NCBI GenBank assembly: GCA_010365215.1
Contig: JAAFGT010000055.1
Location: 1 to 53,053, forward strand
Source of the DNA: Acidipila sp.
Lineage (GTDB): Bacteria; Acidobacteriota; Terriglobia; Acidiferrales; UBA7541
Reading direction: 5' to 3'
Length of the DNA stretch: 53,053 bases
Part shown: in pieces, positions 1 through 8,207 of the stretch
How the letters are laid out: every line of letters begins with the position of its first letter
Numbering within the stretch: the stretch's first letter is position 1
Program-made: the position numbers and the translations under genes
The notes under the pieces: model-generated
What the model was told of the DNA's origin: nothing
The model's input: the letters and a program-made list of their open reading frames with translations, nothing else
Databases searched by the model: none

Positions 1-1948
1 TCGCCGGACGCGCCGCGGCATTCCCGCCGGCACGGCCTCCAGTGGAAGATAGCGTGCCCACGGCGCAGCTTTCGTTGCGCGCCGCATATAAAATTTTTTC
101 ATTAGTGGCACCCGAAACCACCCTACCGGCAACATCCACTTTGCCCGACCCCTCCAAGGTTTTATCGGGACGCAACTGCAGCGAAAATGGCCCGGCAGGA
201 TTCGCAACCTTCACCGTCAACTGCCCGCCCGCATTTTCCACTTGGTATGGCATGGCCACATGAGCCTGTCCGCAATCCACGGTTGCCAGGTCAGTTCGAA
301 ATTCAATGTTCAGGCCGCTCTGTCCGGCATAAGTTCCCAGCAGCCGTAGCCCCATGGGCAACCCTTTGGCCTTTTTGTCAGGGGGGCCAACTAATGACTG
401 AATGCCCTCCGTTAGCGTAACTCGTGGGGTGCCCGTCAAGACGCCTGCGCTACAGCGCTCAGTTTTAGGGGCGGTAATTACGACCGCGCGTTTTGATGGT
501 GTCGGCCATGCGGGTTCGTACGTCGTACTAGTAGTCTGCTCCGAGACGGTAGACTCCATGCCATTCTGGTGTACTGTGCCCGCGCTGTAATTCGGAACAT
601 CCGCCGCGGCGATCTGTCTTTCCGTGGTGGTTGTCTGCGTATGCGCCTCGTATCCCCCTGACGAACCCGCACTGCCGGTCCGGTGGCCCACTACTACGCG
701 CCCGGCGACGTCAAAACTTGCTGGTGGGCCCACCATCTTGCCATCCGATATCAGCGTCAGATCAATTGGCTTGGGCGAAGTGCCAACTCGCACCACTACT
801 TGGTTGCCCTTCTGCTCCACCGTATACTCATACCCGTCGGGAACCAGCGTGCCGCAGTAGAGTACAGCCGCCGTATCGTGGAAAAACAGCTTAAATCGAT
901 CTCCACCGTAAAAGCCGCTCAGGCGCAATTGCGCCGGACCAGCGGACATTCCTCCGGTTCCGGGAAGGTCATTGCCCATCGCGCCGCCCAGCACCGGCCC
1001 CATAAGATCATTCAAGCCGGTTTTCAGGCCTTCCCCAATGCACTCCATTTCGCTGCGCCCGGATTCGACACAACGGCGAGCCGCCAGCGTGCCCGGATCG
1101 TTTCGTATAAACTGAGGACCACCATTTCCAGGCGCTTCACTTGCATTAGGTTCGCGAGCGCGAGCTGCCGTCTGCCGATCTTGCGCAACTTTGGCCGCGC
1201 GTCGCGCGTTATCCGCCCCGGTGATTTGCGTGAATTGCGCCTGGAGCTGGGGTGAGAAAAACAACTGAAACACCGGGAGGCCCTGGACTCCGAACCTCGC
1301 ATCCCACCGGCTGTAGTGATAAGGAATATTCTCGCTGACTTTCTTCTCGTTTTTATACGGTCCCGGAAATGCAGCATCTATCGCCAGCCCCACCTTGTAT
1401 TGAGCGGTGGCGTACTCTGTCAAAACCCGCGTTTCATCGGGTGTGAAACTGCCAAATTCGCGGGGCCCGGACAACGTTTTGATAATTTCCATCAGCTCGT
1501 AGAACGCGCCCATCTGGCGCAAGGCTGTCTCGCGTGGATCGGCCGTCTTCATCGCGGTCATGACGCGCTCGACCGAAGGCATTTCACTGAGGTAGGCTGG
1601 GTTGAGCGGACCGTTGACCGGGCCGTTGGACGGCCGTGCCGCTGGTGTCGCGCCCGGCACCGCACCCCGAGCCGCGCTATCGGGAGGGCATGGCTTCAGC
1701 CGGCCGTACATCTGCGTGCGGACACTAACCGCATCAACCACCAATTGCCCGTTCTTTTCTTCGCGCCAGGCGCACATTTCGCCGCCGCGCGCGTTCTTCT
1801 CGCAGCGCTGGATGATGTAAACCGTTCCGTCGGCGCACCGGTAGGGCACATTGAATTGCAGCGGCTCTTGCGCGGCCAGGACCGCAGCGCAGGTCATGGT
1901 CCCCAGCAGTAAAGCTGCGACGCGAGTAAAGTAGATCGGAAGCGACAT
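1..1948 (-). CDS. Secreted protein with duplicated beta-rich domain (partial, C-terminus off window)
   Basis: The reading frame is open from the ATG at 1948 to the left edge, about 649 residues, with no stop, so the C-terminus is missing. Residues 1-26 form a signal peptide (hydrophobic AALLLGTM, then AVLAAQ). After a Cys-containing N-terminal segment and a Pro/Ala linker, a domain of about 85 residues occurs twice, at roughly 337-425 and 531-620. Both copies run LRL-G-Y, an internal Cys, Y-VE-G-Q/V-V, and end in FDVAGRVV or VDVAGRVV. The same pattern is in the lipoprotein encoded just upstream, which suggests an operon of related envelope proteins. The function is not recognised. The gene is last of three minus-strand genes, 52 bp after the lipoprotein gene. 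Confidence 0.8.
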   Translation of the reverse strand, partial: MSLPIYFTRVAALLLGTMTCAAVLAAQEPLQFNVPYRCADGTVYIIQRCEKNARGGEMCAWREEKNGQLVVDAVSVRTQMYGRLKPCPPDSAARGAVPGATPAARPSNGPVNGPLNPAYLSEMPSVERVMTAMKTADPRETALRQMGAFYELMEIIKTLSGPREFGSFTPDETRVLTEYATAQYKVGLAIDAAFPGPYKNEKKVSENIPYHYSRWDARFGVQGLPVFQLFFSPQLQAQFTQITGADNARRAAKVAQDRQTAARAREPNASEAPGNGGPQFIRNDPGTLAARRCVESGRSEMECIGEGLKTGLNDLMGPVLGGAMGNDLPGTGGMSAGPAQLRLSGFYGGDRFKLFFHDTAAVLYCGTLVPDGYEYTVEQKGNQVVVRVGTSPKPIDLTLISDGKMVGPPASFDVAGRVVVGHRTGSAGSSGGYEAHTQTTTTERQIAAADVPNYSAGTVHQNGMESTVSEQTTSTTYEPAWPTPSKRAVVITAPKTERCSAGVLTGTPRVTLTEGIQSLVGPPDKKAKGLPMGLRLLGTYAGQSGLNIEFRTDLATVDCGQAHVAMPYQVENAGGQLTVKVANPAGPFSLQLRPDKTLEGSGKVDVAGRVVSGATNEKILYAARNESCAVGTLSSTGGRAGGNAAARPA

Positions 1949-2000
1949 GGACCACACTCCTGCGAGGTGCCGTGCTGATTCCGGCAACCGGACCGGCCGA

Positions 2001-2324
2001 TTATTTTTTCTTTGTCAATCGCGCCACAAAACCGTCCGGCGGCCCGATCAGCGAGCCCTCATCGTCAACGGTGAACTCCAATGGCTTTCCTTCACAAACC
2101 AGCGTGACCTTGTTTCCGCTCTCCGTGTAAGTGCATGGGGTTGAGACCGGCCCCGTCGCGATAAAGGCTTTCCCGCCGGATTTGAACTCAACTACGACAA
2201 TACCTCCGTTGCCCGTGTAGGTATTGCCTTGCACTTTCCCGCCGCAAGCAGCGAGCGAGAATGCAACCATTCCAACCATCGCCAGCACCACGGCGTCCGC
2301 CCGGCTAAATTTATTTTTCATCAA
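2001..2324 (-). CDS. Small lipoprotein, single copy of the neighbouring beta-rich domain
   Basis: The protein has 107 residues. The N-terminus is a lipoprotein signal with lipobox LAAC (Cys27), so the mature protein should be lipid-anchored. The rest is a single small domain: G-N-Y, then EF, an internal Cys, YTES-GN-VTLV, LEFTV, and GPPDGFVARL. This matches the repeat in the downstream gene, where the equivalent motif is MVGPP-FDVAGRVV, so I infer common ancestry. There is no catalytic motif. It sits 18 bp after the membrane-protein gene at 2343-2699 and 52 bp before the large secreted gene, consistent with co-transcription. Function unknown; a structural or ligand-binding role is a guess. 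Confidence 0.75.
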   Translation of the reverse strand: MMKNKFSRADAVVLAMVGMVAFSLAACGGKVQGNTYTGNGGIVVVEFKSGGKAFIATGPVSTPCTYTESGNKVTLVCEGKPLEFTVDDEGSLIGPPDGFVARLTKKK

Positions 2325-2342
2325 ATGGCCTCGCTCCTTGCT

Positions 2343-2699
2343 TCAAATACTTTTCTGAAGGTCGCCGACACCGGTAATGTCGCTTCGCGAAGACCCGGCA
2401 TATTCGGCGTACCCGGCCTCCACAGCGGCAATGTTCTTCGCGCTATAGTTCCACAACCACCACCCAAAAAGGACGATGGGGATGCCAAAAAACGCCATAA
2501 ATATCGTGAGCGTCAGCAGGCCGCCGCACGCAAAACAGATGATCGCCAACATTTTCAGGTTTTTGGGGTGCGCCAGCATTCTTTCTTTCTGCGCGTGAAG
2601 AACATCCGGATCGCGCGACCCGGTAGCTTTCAATATCCCGATCACGCCTTGCTTGTCGAGTTTGGTGAATGGACTTGCACCTTCGGGCATTAATCCCAT
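2343..2699 (-). CDS. Small membrane protein, two TM segments
   Basis: The 118-residue protein has a charged N-terminal half (residues 1-46), a long hydrophobic stretch at about 49-82 that could make two transmembrane helices with a short turn (ACGGLLTL and FGIPIVLFGWW), and a polar C-terminal tail. No family was recognised. It is the first gene of the three-gene minus-strand set with the lipoprotein and the large secreted protein. Upstream lies a region without genes, so the operon promoter is probably around 2720-2800, though no clear boxes were seen there. Confidence 0.6.
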   Translation of the reverse strand: MGLMPEGASPFTKLDKQGVIGILKATGSRDPDVLHAQKERMLAHPKNLKMLAIICFACGGLLTLTIFMAFFGIPIVLFGWWLWNYSAKNIAAVEAGYAEYAGSSRSDITGVGDLQKSI

Positions 2700-3045
2700 A
2701 TCGAACTTCCTCCCCGCCGTGGGGACGGGCGTCCCAGCGGCATTTTAAATTTGTTCCCAAGGGTCACGGATTTGCTGCGTAAAACTGCTTACATCTCGGC
2801 GCAGCCTAAATCCTGTTCACCTTTCAGTCAAGCGGAAATGTATCGGTCATCGCCGCCGGCTGTTTTCAAGCCTATTTTTGGAGAAGCTCGCAAACCGCAC
2901 CTAAGCTCACCCCTTCTTAGATCCATCCCGAACAAACCGGTCGAGTGAACTCCCGCAATTCTATTGACACGTTGATATCACAAGATATGATTCATTTACG
3001 AGCTTGGTCCTGCCCTCCATACGTTTCAGACAAAACAAGGTCGAC
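2700..3045. other. Intergenic region between divergent transcription units
   Basis: No convincing gene. GC content falls toward the right side, where the promoter of the DGQHR gene lies at 2964-2991. A GC-rich inverted repeat (GGGACGGGCGTCCC) is visible near 2721-2735, just upstream of the minus-strand operon. Confidence 0.5.
2964..2991 (+). promoter_or_regulatory. Sigma70-type promoter of the DGQHR gene
   Basis: TTGACA (2964-2969), a 16-nt spacer, then TATGAT (2986-2991) is close to consensus and sits in a locally AT-richer stretch. The predicted start of transcription is about 2998. An ATG inside the -10 box (2987) therefore cannot be the start codon, which favours the ATG at 3046. Confidence 0.7.
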
Positions 3046-4017
3046 ATGTATATCGCGGTTGTACCCGTTAGCAAGCTTGATTCCTTTTCTATAGATTGGT
3101 GGGATCCAAAAAACGTAGTGAAGAGGCGAGGATACCAACGGAAGCCTGACGATAGGCGAGTTAAGAGCATAGCCAAATACTTCGAAAAAAAGACCTCACT
3201 TATGCCCGTTGCGGGCCTCGTCAACGTACGCGAGAGCGGAAAGTTAAAATACAATAACAAGAAGAAAGAGCTGGTAATCCCTGATGGTGTAAACATCTGG
3301 GTCGTAGATATGCAGCATCGATTAAAAGGTTTAGTCAAAGCGCGCGAAGATGGCCTGGTGAAGGACGACTTTCTGTTTCCGGTCGTCATAACGGAAGGCA
3401 TGGACCAGGTCCGGGAAGCGGCGCAATTTTACATTATCAATACAAAATCAAAGAAGATGGATGTTGCCCTGACTAGGCGACTTCTCATCGAGAACGATCT
3501 GATCAAGGATATCTCAGACGCGAAACCATGGGAGATCGAAGCAGTCCAAATCACGATCGATATGAACCAGTCCTCGGCGTTACGCGAGAATCCATGGCAC
3601 GATGCAATCCGTCGACCAAACGAGGAAAAACGGAATCCGCATGTCGCTACGGAAAAATCATTCGTGTCGTCGCTTCGCCAACTCCTAATAGCTGGAAAGT
3701 ATAAGCAGCCGCATCAGGTGGCGAAGCGACTCGCTAATTTCTGGTCCGCGATCAGGGAGAATGTTCCAGAGGCGTTCGACGATCCTCGTCGCTATATGAT
3801 TCAAAAGACGTCTGGAATGTTTGCTTTCAATTTCTTCATCGCTCCACTGTTCTTTAGTAAATATGAGGACAAGGAATTTGCTAAACGCTTGGCTGGGTTG
3901 AAGCGCCTGAAAGCGGATTTCTGGAAAAGATCGAATAAGCGCGGCGCACGTCGCTTCGGTACGGGGATAGGCGGATACTCTAATCTTGCACAATTCGTGC
4001 AAAAGCATTTGGGTTAG
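3046..4017 (+). CDS. DGQHR-domain (DndB-like) protein
   Basis: A 323-residue protein if started at ATG 3046, which has AAGG five bases upstream. A TTG at 3004 would add 14 residues but lies only about 6 nt from the predicted transcript start. The hallmark is V-D-M-Q-H-R-L at residues 87-93, a variant of the DGQHR motif. It is preceded by GYQR near 29-32 and RVKSIAKYF near 38-46, and followed by FPVVI and FYIINT, the usual order in DGQHR/DndB-like proteins. DndB proteins are associated with phosphorothioation and other DNA-modification or defence loci. Here no dndACDE genes are present, and the partner is the small gene starting 12 bp downstream. Base composition is clearly more AT-rich than the neighbours, suggesting horizontal acquisition. 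The Gly-to-Met change in the motif is unusual. Confidence 0.75.
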   Translation: MYIAVVPVSKLDSFSIDWWDPKNVVKRRGYQRKPDDRRVKSIAKYFEKKTSLMPVAGLVNVRESGKLKYNNKKKELVIPDGVNIWVVDMQHRLKGLVKAREDGLVKDDFLFPVVITEGMDQVREAAQFYIINTKSKKMDVALTRRLLIENDLIKDISDAKPWEIEAVQITIDMNQSSALRENPWHDAIRRPNEEKRNPHVATEKSFVSSLRQLLIAGKYKQPHQVAKRLANFWSAIRENVPEAFDDPRRYMIQKTSGMFAFNFFIAPLFFSKYEDKEFAKRLAGLKRLKADFWKRSNKRGARRFGTGIGGYSNLAQFVQKHLG

Positions 4018-4029
4018 AGCCCGTATCCT

Positions 4030-4389
4030 ATGGCGGAACTCCACGAATCAACGCTTGTCTCCTTCAGGAAGAAGTTCTTGAAGAAGGGGTTTCAGGAAAA
4101 AAAATCACCTATGCCCGACTACAGGCCGGATGTTTTTGCCCAAAGAGTTTCTAAGCGAGGCGCAGTCAAAGATGAAATCATTGCCGAGGCCGAAATCGAA
4201 TCGACCTTATTCAAAGATCATACTTCGGAGCAACTGGCGAAAATGGAGAAATACCTCGATCACCGGAAGCGAGATCATGTCATTGTGAAAGCGTATCTTG
4301 TTGTTCCAACGGGCAAAAGGATAGGCGCACTCGCGCAGTCGTTATTGGACAGCCTGACGACCAAGAAGATCAGAGTTGTTCAGCTTTAG
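4030..4389 (+). CDS. Putative PD-(D/E)xK-like nuclease-fold protein
   Basis: The protein has 119 residues and follows the DGQHR gene by 12 bp on the same strand. After a basic N-terminus, residues P33-D34 (RPDVFA) are followed by DEIIAEAEIE with E53, E55 and E57, then SEQLAKMEKYL, a beta strand (AYLVVP) and a final strand (IRVVQL). The PD...ExE...QL..Y...LVVP order resembles small restriction-endonuclease-like domains, with Glu where the canonical Lys would be. This assignment comes from motif order only. Codon use is AT-rich like its partner. I infer a two-gene module, perhaps for defence. A second possible start at 4111 would delete the N-terminal helix. No Shine-Dalgarno sequence is obvious, so translation may be coupled to the upstream gene. 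Confidence 0.6.
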   Translation: MAELHESTLVSFRKKFLKKGFQEKKSPMPDYRPDVFAQRVSKRGAVKDEIIAEAEIESTLFKDHTSEQLAKMEKYLDHRKRDHVIVKAYLVVPTGKRIGALAQSLLDSLTTKKIRVVQL

Positions 4390-4453
4390 AAGATTGATCC
4401 CTTAGAACCCCTCGTTCGTGCTTGCCCCTGCGGGATGCCCTGTCTACAACATC

Positions 4454-4471
4454 ATCTACAGTGCTGTAGAT
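4454..4471. repeat. Perfect 18-bp palindrome ATCTACAG-TG-CTGTAGAT
   Basis: An 8+2+8 perfect dyad in the gap between the DGQHR module and tRNA-Arg. It could be an operator, part of a weak terminator or a recombination site; the sequence does not decide. Confidence 0.5.
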
Positions 4472-4508
4472 AAAAGACCAGTAGGCCGAGGTAAGTGTTT
4501 GAAAAATA

Positions 4509-4585
4509 TGGCGCGCCCTGAGAGATTCGAACTCCCGACCTTCTGGTTCGAAGCCAGACGCTCTATCCAGCTGAGCTAAGGGCGC
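4509..4585 (-). tRNA. tRNA-Arg (anticodon TCG)
   Basis: The reverse strand folds as a full cloverleaf: acceptor GCGCCCT/AGGGCGC, D-arm GCTC/GAGC, anticodon stem TCTGG/CCAGA with loop CTTCGAA (anticodon TCG, reading CGA), T-loop TTCGAAT, discriminator G and encoded CCA (4509-4511). It is nearly identical to the tRNA-Arg at 25199-25275. Its 3' end points toward the DGQHR island, the usual side for integrated elements. Confidence 0.95.
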
Positions 4586-4727
4586 GCCGTGTACAAACAT
4601 GGGGCGTGATGGCTCACACCTTTTCGACGAACCGAGTATATTCCAAAGTGATGGCCTGAGGGTGGCAGAATTATTCGCGAAAAACTTGCGCGCCGTCGGC
4701 GGCGCAACCCGTATGGGGGGAGAGCAG

Positions 4728-4982
4728 ATGGAACTTTCAGCGCTGGTTGGCGGAGCCGCGGCGGTATGCACGACACTCGCTTTTATTCCGCAAATTATCA
4801 AGATCCGAAAACAGGGCGGCAAAGATCTCTCGTATTCCATGCTGTTTCTTTATCTCGCCGGAGTTCTTTTCTGGCTGTTCTACGGCCTTCTTCTGCACGC
4901 TCCAGAAATCATCTGGGCCAATGCCGTAACCGCACTGCTGGTAGTGATCGCCCTCGGGCTAAAGGCCACCCAACGCGCGTAG
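4728..4982 (+). CDS. SemiSWEET sugar transporter
   Basis: The 84-residue product has the size and pattern of bacterial SemiSWEETs, three-helix half-transporters that dimerise to move sugars across the inner membrane. Visible are helix 1 ending in the PQ signature (FIPQIIKI, about residues 21-28), the polar loop GGKDLSYSM, helix 2 (LFLYLAGVLFWLFYGLLL) and helix 3 (NAVTALLVVIALGLK). I chose ATG 4728 because GGGGGGAGAG lies just upstream and the product then has the family length. A longer frame from 4599 would add residues unlike any signal. The gene converges with cusA, leaving 52 bp between their stops. Confidence 0.85.
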   Translation: MELSALVGGAAAVCTTLAFIPQIIKIRKQGGKDLSYSMLFLYLAGVLFWLFYGLLLHAPEIIWANAVTALLVVIALGLKATQRA

Positions 4983-5034
4983 CGCGTGCTACGGAAAACT
5001 GCAGGGAAAAACGAGGTAGGCAGAGGCAGTCCAA

Positions 5035-8000
5035 TCAGTCCTGTTCTGTGGCGACTTTGGTGATCAGAGTGCCTGCGCGCAGTGCTCGTTCCTTCATCAG
5101 GGCGAAGAATACTGGAACGAGAATCAGGACGTGAATCGTCGAAGTGATCATGCCCCCTACCATCGGGGCGGCAATGGGCTTCATGACGTCGGAGCCGATT
5201 CCACTTTCCCAGAGTATTGGTATGAGGCTTGCCAGAACCGCTGTGACCGTCATCAGCTTTGGACGCAATCGCTTTACGGCGCCTTCGATCGCGGCCGCTT
5301 CGATATCTTCATGTTTGACGGGTACTCCCGAGGCGATGCGTTTGTCGAGCGCCTCATGGAGATAGACCACCATAACCACGCCAGTCTCGACGGCGATTCC
5401 AAAGAGGGCGATGTAGCCCACCCAGACGGCGACGCTGAAGTTGTAGCCCAGCAAGTACTGGAGAATCAGGCCTCCGGTCATAGCATAAAAAGTGGGGAAA
5501 ATTAAGACCGCGGCTTCCGTAAAGGAGTGAAACACCATATAGAGCAGCAGGAAGATCGCAAAAAACACGATTGGCACGATGAATTTCAGTCTTGCTTTGG
5601 CGCGCACCTCGAACTCGTACTCACCCGACCACCGGTAACTGAAACCCGCGGGCAAGCGCAGTTTTTCATTGAGGAGGCGATTGGCTTTATCGACGAAACC
5701 ACCGTAATCCTTTGTTGCCAGATCCAGATAGACGTACCCCGTGAGCAGACCATCCTCATCGCGAATCATGGCGGGCCCGCGGGAGAAATAAACCTTGGCC
5801 ACTTCCGAGATGGGAATTTGCGCGCCGGTGGGTGTAGCAATAATCACCCGCTGAAGTTGCGTGATGTCGCCACGAAAATCCCTGCTGTAGCGCACATTGA
5901 TCGGGTAACGCTCGCGGCCTTCGATATTTTCAGCGATGTTCTCGCCACCGATTCCCGATGTTACCGCGCGTTGTACATCGGCCACGGTGAGTCCATACCG
6001 CGCTGCTTCCAGGCGGTTAACCTCCACGTTGATGTAAAAGCCTTCTGCCACGCGTTCGGCGAACACAGATCGTAATTCAGGAATCCCCCCAAGGATCTGT
6101 TGCACCTGAGCGCCCGCTTGCTGGATGCCCTCGACGTCCGGGCCTTGTATCTTGAGTCCTACGGACGTTTTTATGCCGGTGAGCTCCATGTCCAGACGGT
6201 TTTGCACGGGCATTGTCCAGGTATTCGTCAGACCTGGAAATTGGAGCTTCTCGTCCATCTCGCGAATCAGTTTTTCGTAGGTCATGCCTGCGCGCCACTG
6301 TTCGCGCGGTTTGAGCATGACCGTGGTGTCGTACATATCGAGCGGAGCATTGTCGGTGGGGCTTCCAGAGCGCCCCACGGCGCCAAAAACGCTCTCCACT
6401 TCAGGAAAAGACTTTATGATGCGGTCCTGTTGCTGCAGCAGCGTGGAAGCCTGGTTGATGGAAATGCCCGGTAGAGCGGTAGGCATGTAAAGCGCGGACC
6501 CTTCATAGAGCGGCGGCATGAACTGACTGCCGATGCGCCAGGCCAGCGGGAGCGTCACCACCAGGAAAATTAAATTGAGCAGCAGCGTGGTCTTCCGGTG
6601 CCGCAGACAGAATCGCAGCACCGGCAGATAGAGAGCCTGCGTCCATCGCGAGAACGGATTTTCGGATTCCGGTCTGAGCCTGCCGCGAATAAAAATCACC
6701 ATCAGGACGGGAACCAGGGTGATGGCAAGGATCGAGGAAAATCCAACGGAGAGCGTTTTGGTCCACGCCAGCGGACGAAACATCCGCCCTTCCTGAGCTT
6801 CGAGAAGGAATACCGGCAAAAACGACACCAGGATAATGAGCAAGGAAAAGAAGATGGCCGGGCCAACCTGTTTTGCCGCGCCCATCAGAATGCGTCGCCG
6901 CTCCTTTTCTGTCAGCTTGGTCCCCGTGGCTCCGCTTGCGTCAACGTGTTCCGAGAGGTGGCGGTAACCGTTCTCGACCATAACGATGGCCGCGTCGATC
7001 AGCACGCCTACGGCCAGAGCCAAACCGCCAAGCGACATGATGTTGGAGCTGACATTCAGGAAGTACATGGGTATGAAAGCGGCCAAGACCGCGATGGGCA
7101 GAGTCAGAATGGGGATCAGGGCAGAACGGAAATGGAACAAGAAAGCTATGGTCACGAAGCTGACGATGATCGCTTCTTCGATGAGGTCGCGTTGTAGCGT
7201 CTTTATGGATGCCTGTATCAATCCGGAGCGGTCATAACCGGAGACAATCTCTACGCCGGGAGGAAGGGACGGTTTGATTTCGGCGAGCTTTTTCTTCACA
7301 CCGTCGATCACTTGCAGAGCATTCATCCCGTAACGCATGACAATAATTCCGCCGACGGTCTCGCCCTCGCCGTTCCACTCCACCACGCCCTCGCGAATGT
7401 CCGGACCAAACGCCACCGTTCCCAGGTCGCGCACCAGGACCGGCGTGCCGTTCTTCGTCGCTACCGGCACAATCTCCAGATCGTGTGTCGAATGCAGGTA
7501 ACCGAGCCCGCGAATCATGTATTGCGCGCCGCCCATCTCCAGCACGCGGCCGCCAACTTCGTTGGTGCTGTCACGGACACGGTCGATCACCATCGAGAGT
7601 GGAATGTTGTAGGCGCGAAGTTTGTTGGGATCCAGATTCACCTGGTACTGGCGAACGAATCCTCCAATGGAAGCAACTTCCGCGACACCAGGGACCGTTT
7701 CCAGCTGATACCGGAGATACCAATCCTGAAGGGCGCGCAAGTCCGAAAGGCTGTGCTGATGGGAGCGGTCAATGACCGCGTACTCGTACACCCATCCCGC
7801 ACCGGTGGCGTCGGGCCCAATCATCGGAGATACGTTTTTTGGCAAGACCCCCTGGAGTTGTTGGATATATTCAATTACGCGCGACCGCGCCCAGTAGAGG
7901 TCAGTGCCATCTTCAAAAACTGCGAAGATGTAGGCGTCTCCAAACATCGTTTGCGCGCGGACCGCCTTCACATGCGGTGCGGCCAGCAGCGTCGTTACGA

Positions 8001-8205
8001 TCGGGTAGGTGACCTGGTCCTCAATAATGTCGGGAGGCTGCCCTGCCCAGGGGACGTGCACGATCACTTGCACATCGGAGATGTCCGGCAGAGCATCCAG
8101 CGGAATCTTCCTGAGCGACCAGATCCCGGCGAAAACGAGCAGCAATGTTCCGGTGAATACCAGGAACCGGTTGCTCGCGCACCAGTCAATGATTCGGGAG
8201 ATCAT
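5035..8205 (-). CDS. cusA: CusA/CzcA-type heavy-metal RND efflux pump
   Basis: The 1056-residue product is full length for the HME-RND family. It starts MISRIIDWCASNRFLV and has the hallmark N-terminal DALPDISDVQV, PWAGQPP and VTYPI motifs, two large periplasmic loops and twelve hydrophobic segments. The TM4 proton-relay motif GVLIDAAIVMVEN lies near residue 405. The motif RLDMELTGIKTSVG resembles Cu/Ag-type pumps (CusA, SilA) more than Zn/Co/Cd CzcA, so a monovalent copper/silver substrate is likely but inferred. It exports metal from periplasm or cytosol through the CusB adaptor and CusC channel encoded directly upstream (2-bp gap to cusB). A G-rich Shine-Dalgarno lies within the end of cusB. 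Confidence 0.92.
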   Translation of the reverse strand: MISRIIDWCASNRFLVFTGTLLLVFAGIWSLRKIPLDALPDISDVQVIVHVPWAGQPPDIIEDQVTYPIVTTLLAAPHVKAVRAQTMFGDAYIFAVFEDGTDLYWARSRVIEYIQQLQGVLPKNVSPMIGPDATGAGWVYEYAVIDRSHQHSLSDLRALQDWYLRYQLETVPGVAEVASIGGFVRQYQVNLDPNKLRAYNIPLSMVIDRVRDSTNEVGGRVLEMGGAQYMIRGLGYLHSTHDLEIVPVATKNGTPVLVRDLGTVAFGPDIREGVVEWNGEGETVGGIIVMRYGMNALQVIDGVKKKLAEIKPSLPPGVEIVSGYDRSGLIQASIKTLQRDLIEEAIIVSFVTIAFLFHFRSALIPILTLPIAVLAAFIPMYFLNVSSNIMSLGGLALAVGVLIDAAIVMVENGYRHLSEHVDASGATGTKLTEKERRRILMGAAKQVGPAIFFSLLIILVSFLPVFLLEAQEGRMFRPLAWTKTLSVGFSSILAITLVPVLMVIFIRGRLRPESENPFSRWTQALYLPVLRFCLRHRKTTLLLNLIFLVVTLPLAWRIGSQFMPPLYEGSALYMPTALPGISINQASTLLQQQDRIIKSFPEVESVFGAVGRSGSPTDNAPLDMYDTTVMLKPREQWRAGMTYEKLIREMDEKLQFPGLTNTWTMPVQNRLDMELTGIKTSVGLKIQGPDVEGIQQAGAQVQQILGGIPELRSVFAERVAEGFYINVEVNRLEAARYGLTVADVQRAVTSGIGGENIAENIEGRERYPINVRYSRDFRGDITQLQRVIIATPTGAQIPISEVAKVYFSRGPAMIRDEDGLLTGYVYLDLATKDYGGFVDKANRLLNEKLRLPAGFSYRWSGEYEFEVRAKARLKFIVPIVFFAIFLLLYMVFHSFTEAAVLIFPTFYAMTGGLILQYLLGYNFSVAVWVGYIALFGIAVETGVVMVVYLHEALDKRIASGVPVKHEDIEAAAIEGAVKRLRPKLMTVTAVLASLIPILWESGIGSDVMKPIAAPMVGGMITSTIHVLILVPVFFALMKERALRAGTLITKVATEQD

Positions 8206-8207
8206 GG

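Noticed and set aside
2700-4600. Complete integrated mobile element with attachment repeats at tRNA-Arg
   Set aside because: No integrase was found, and I could not see a copy of the tRNA 3' end at the other boundary; only an island with foreign composition can be supported.
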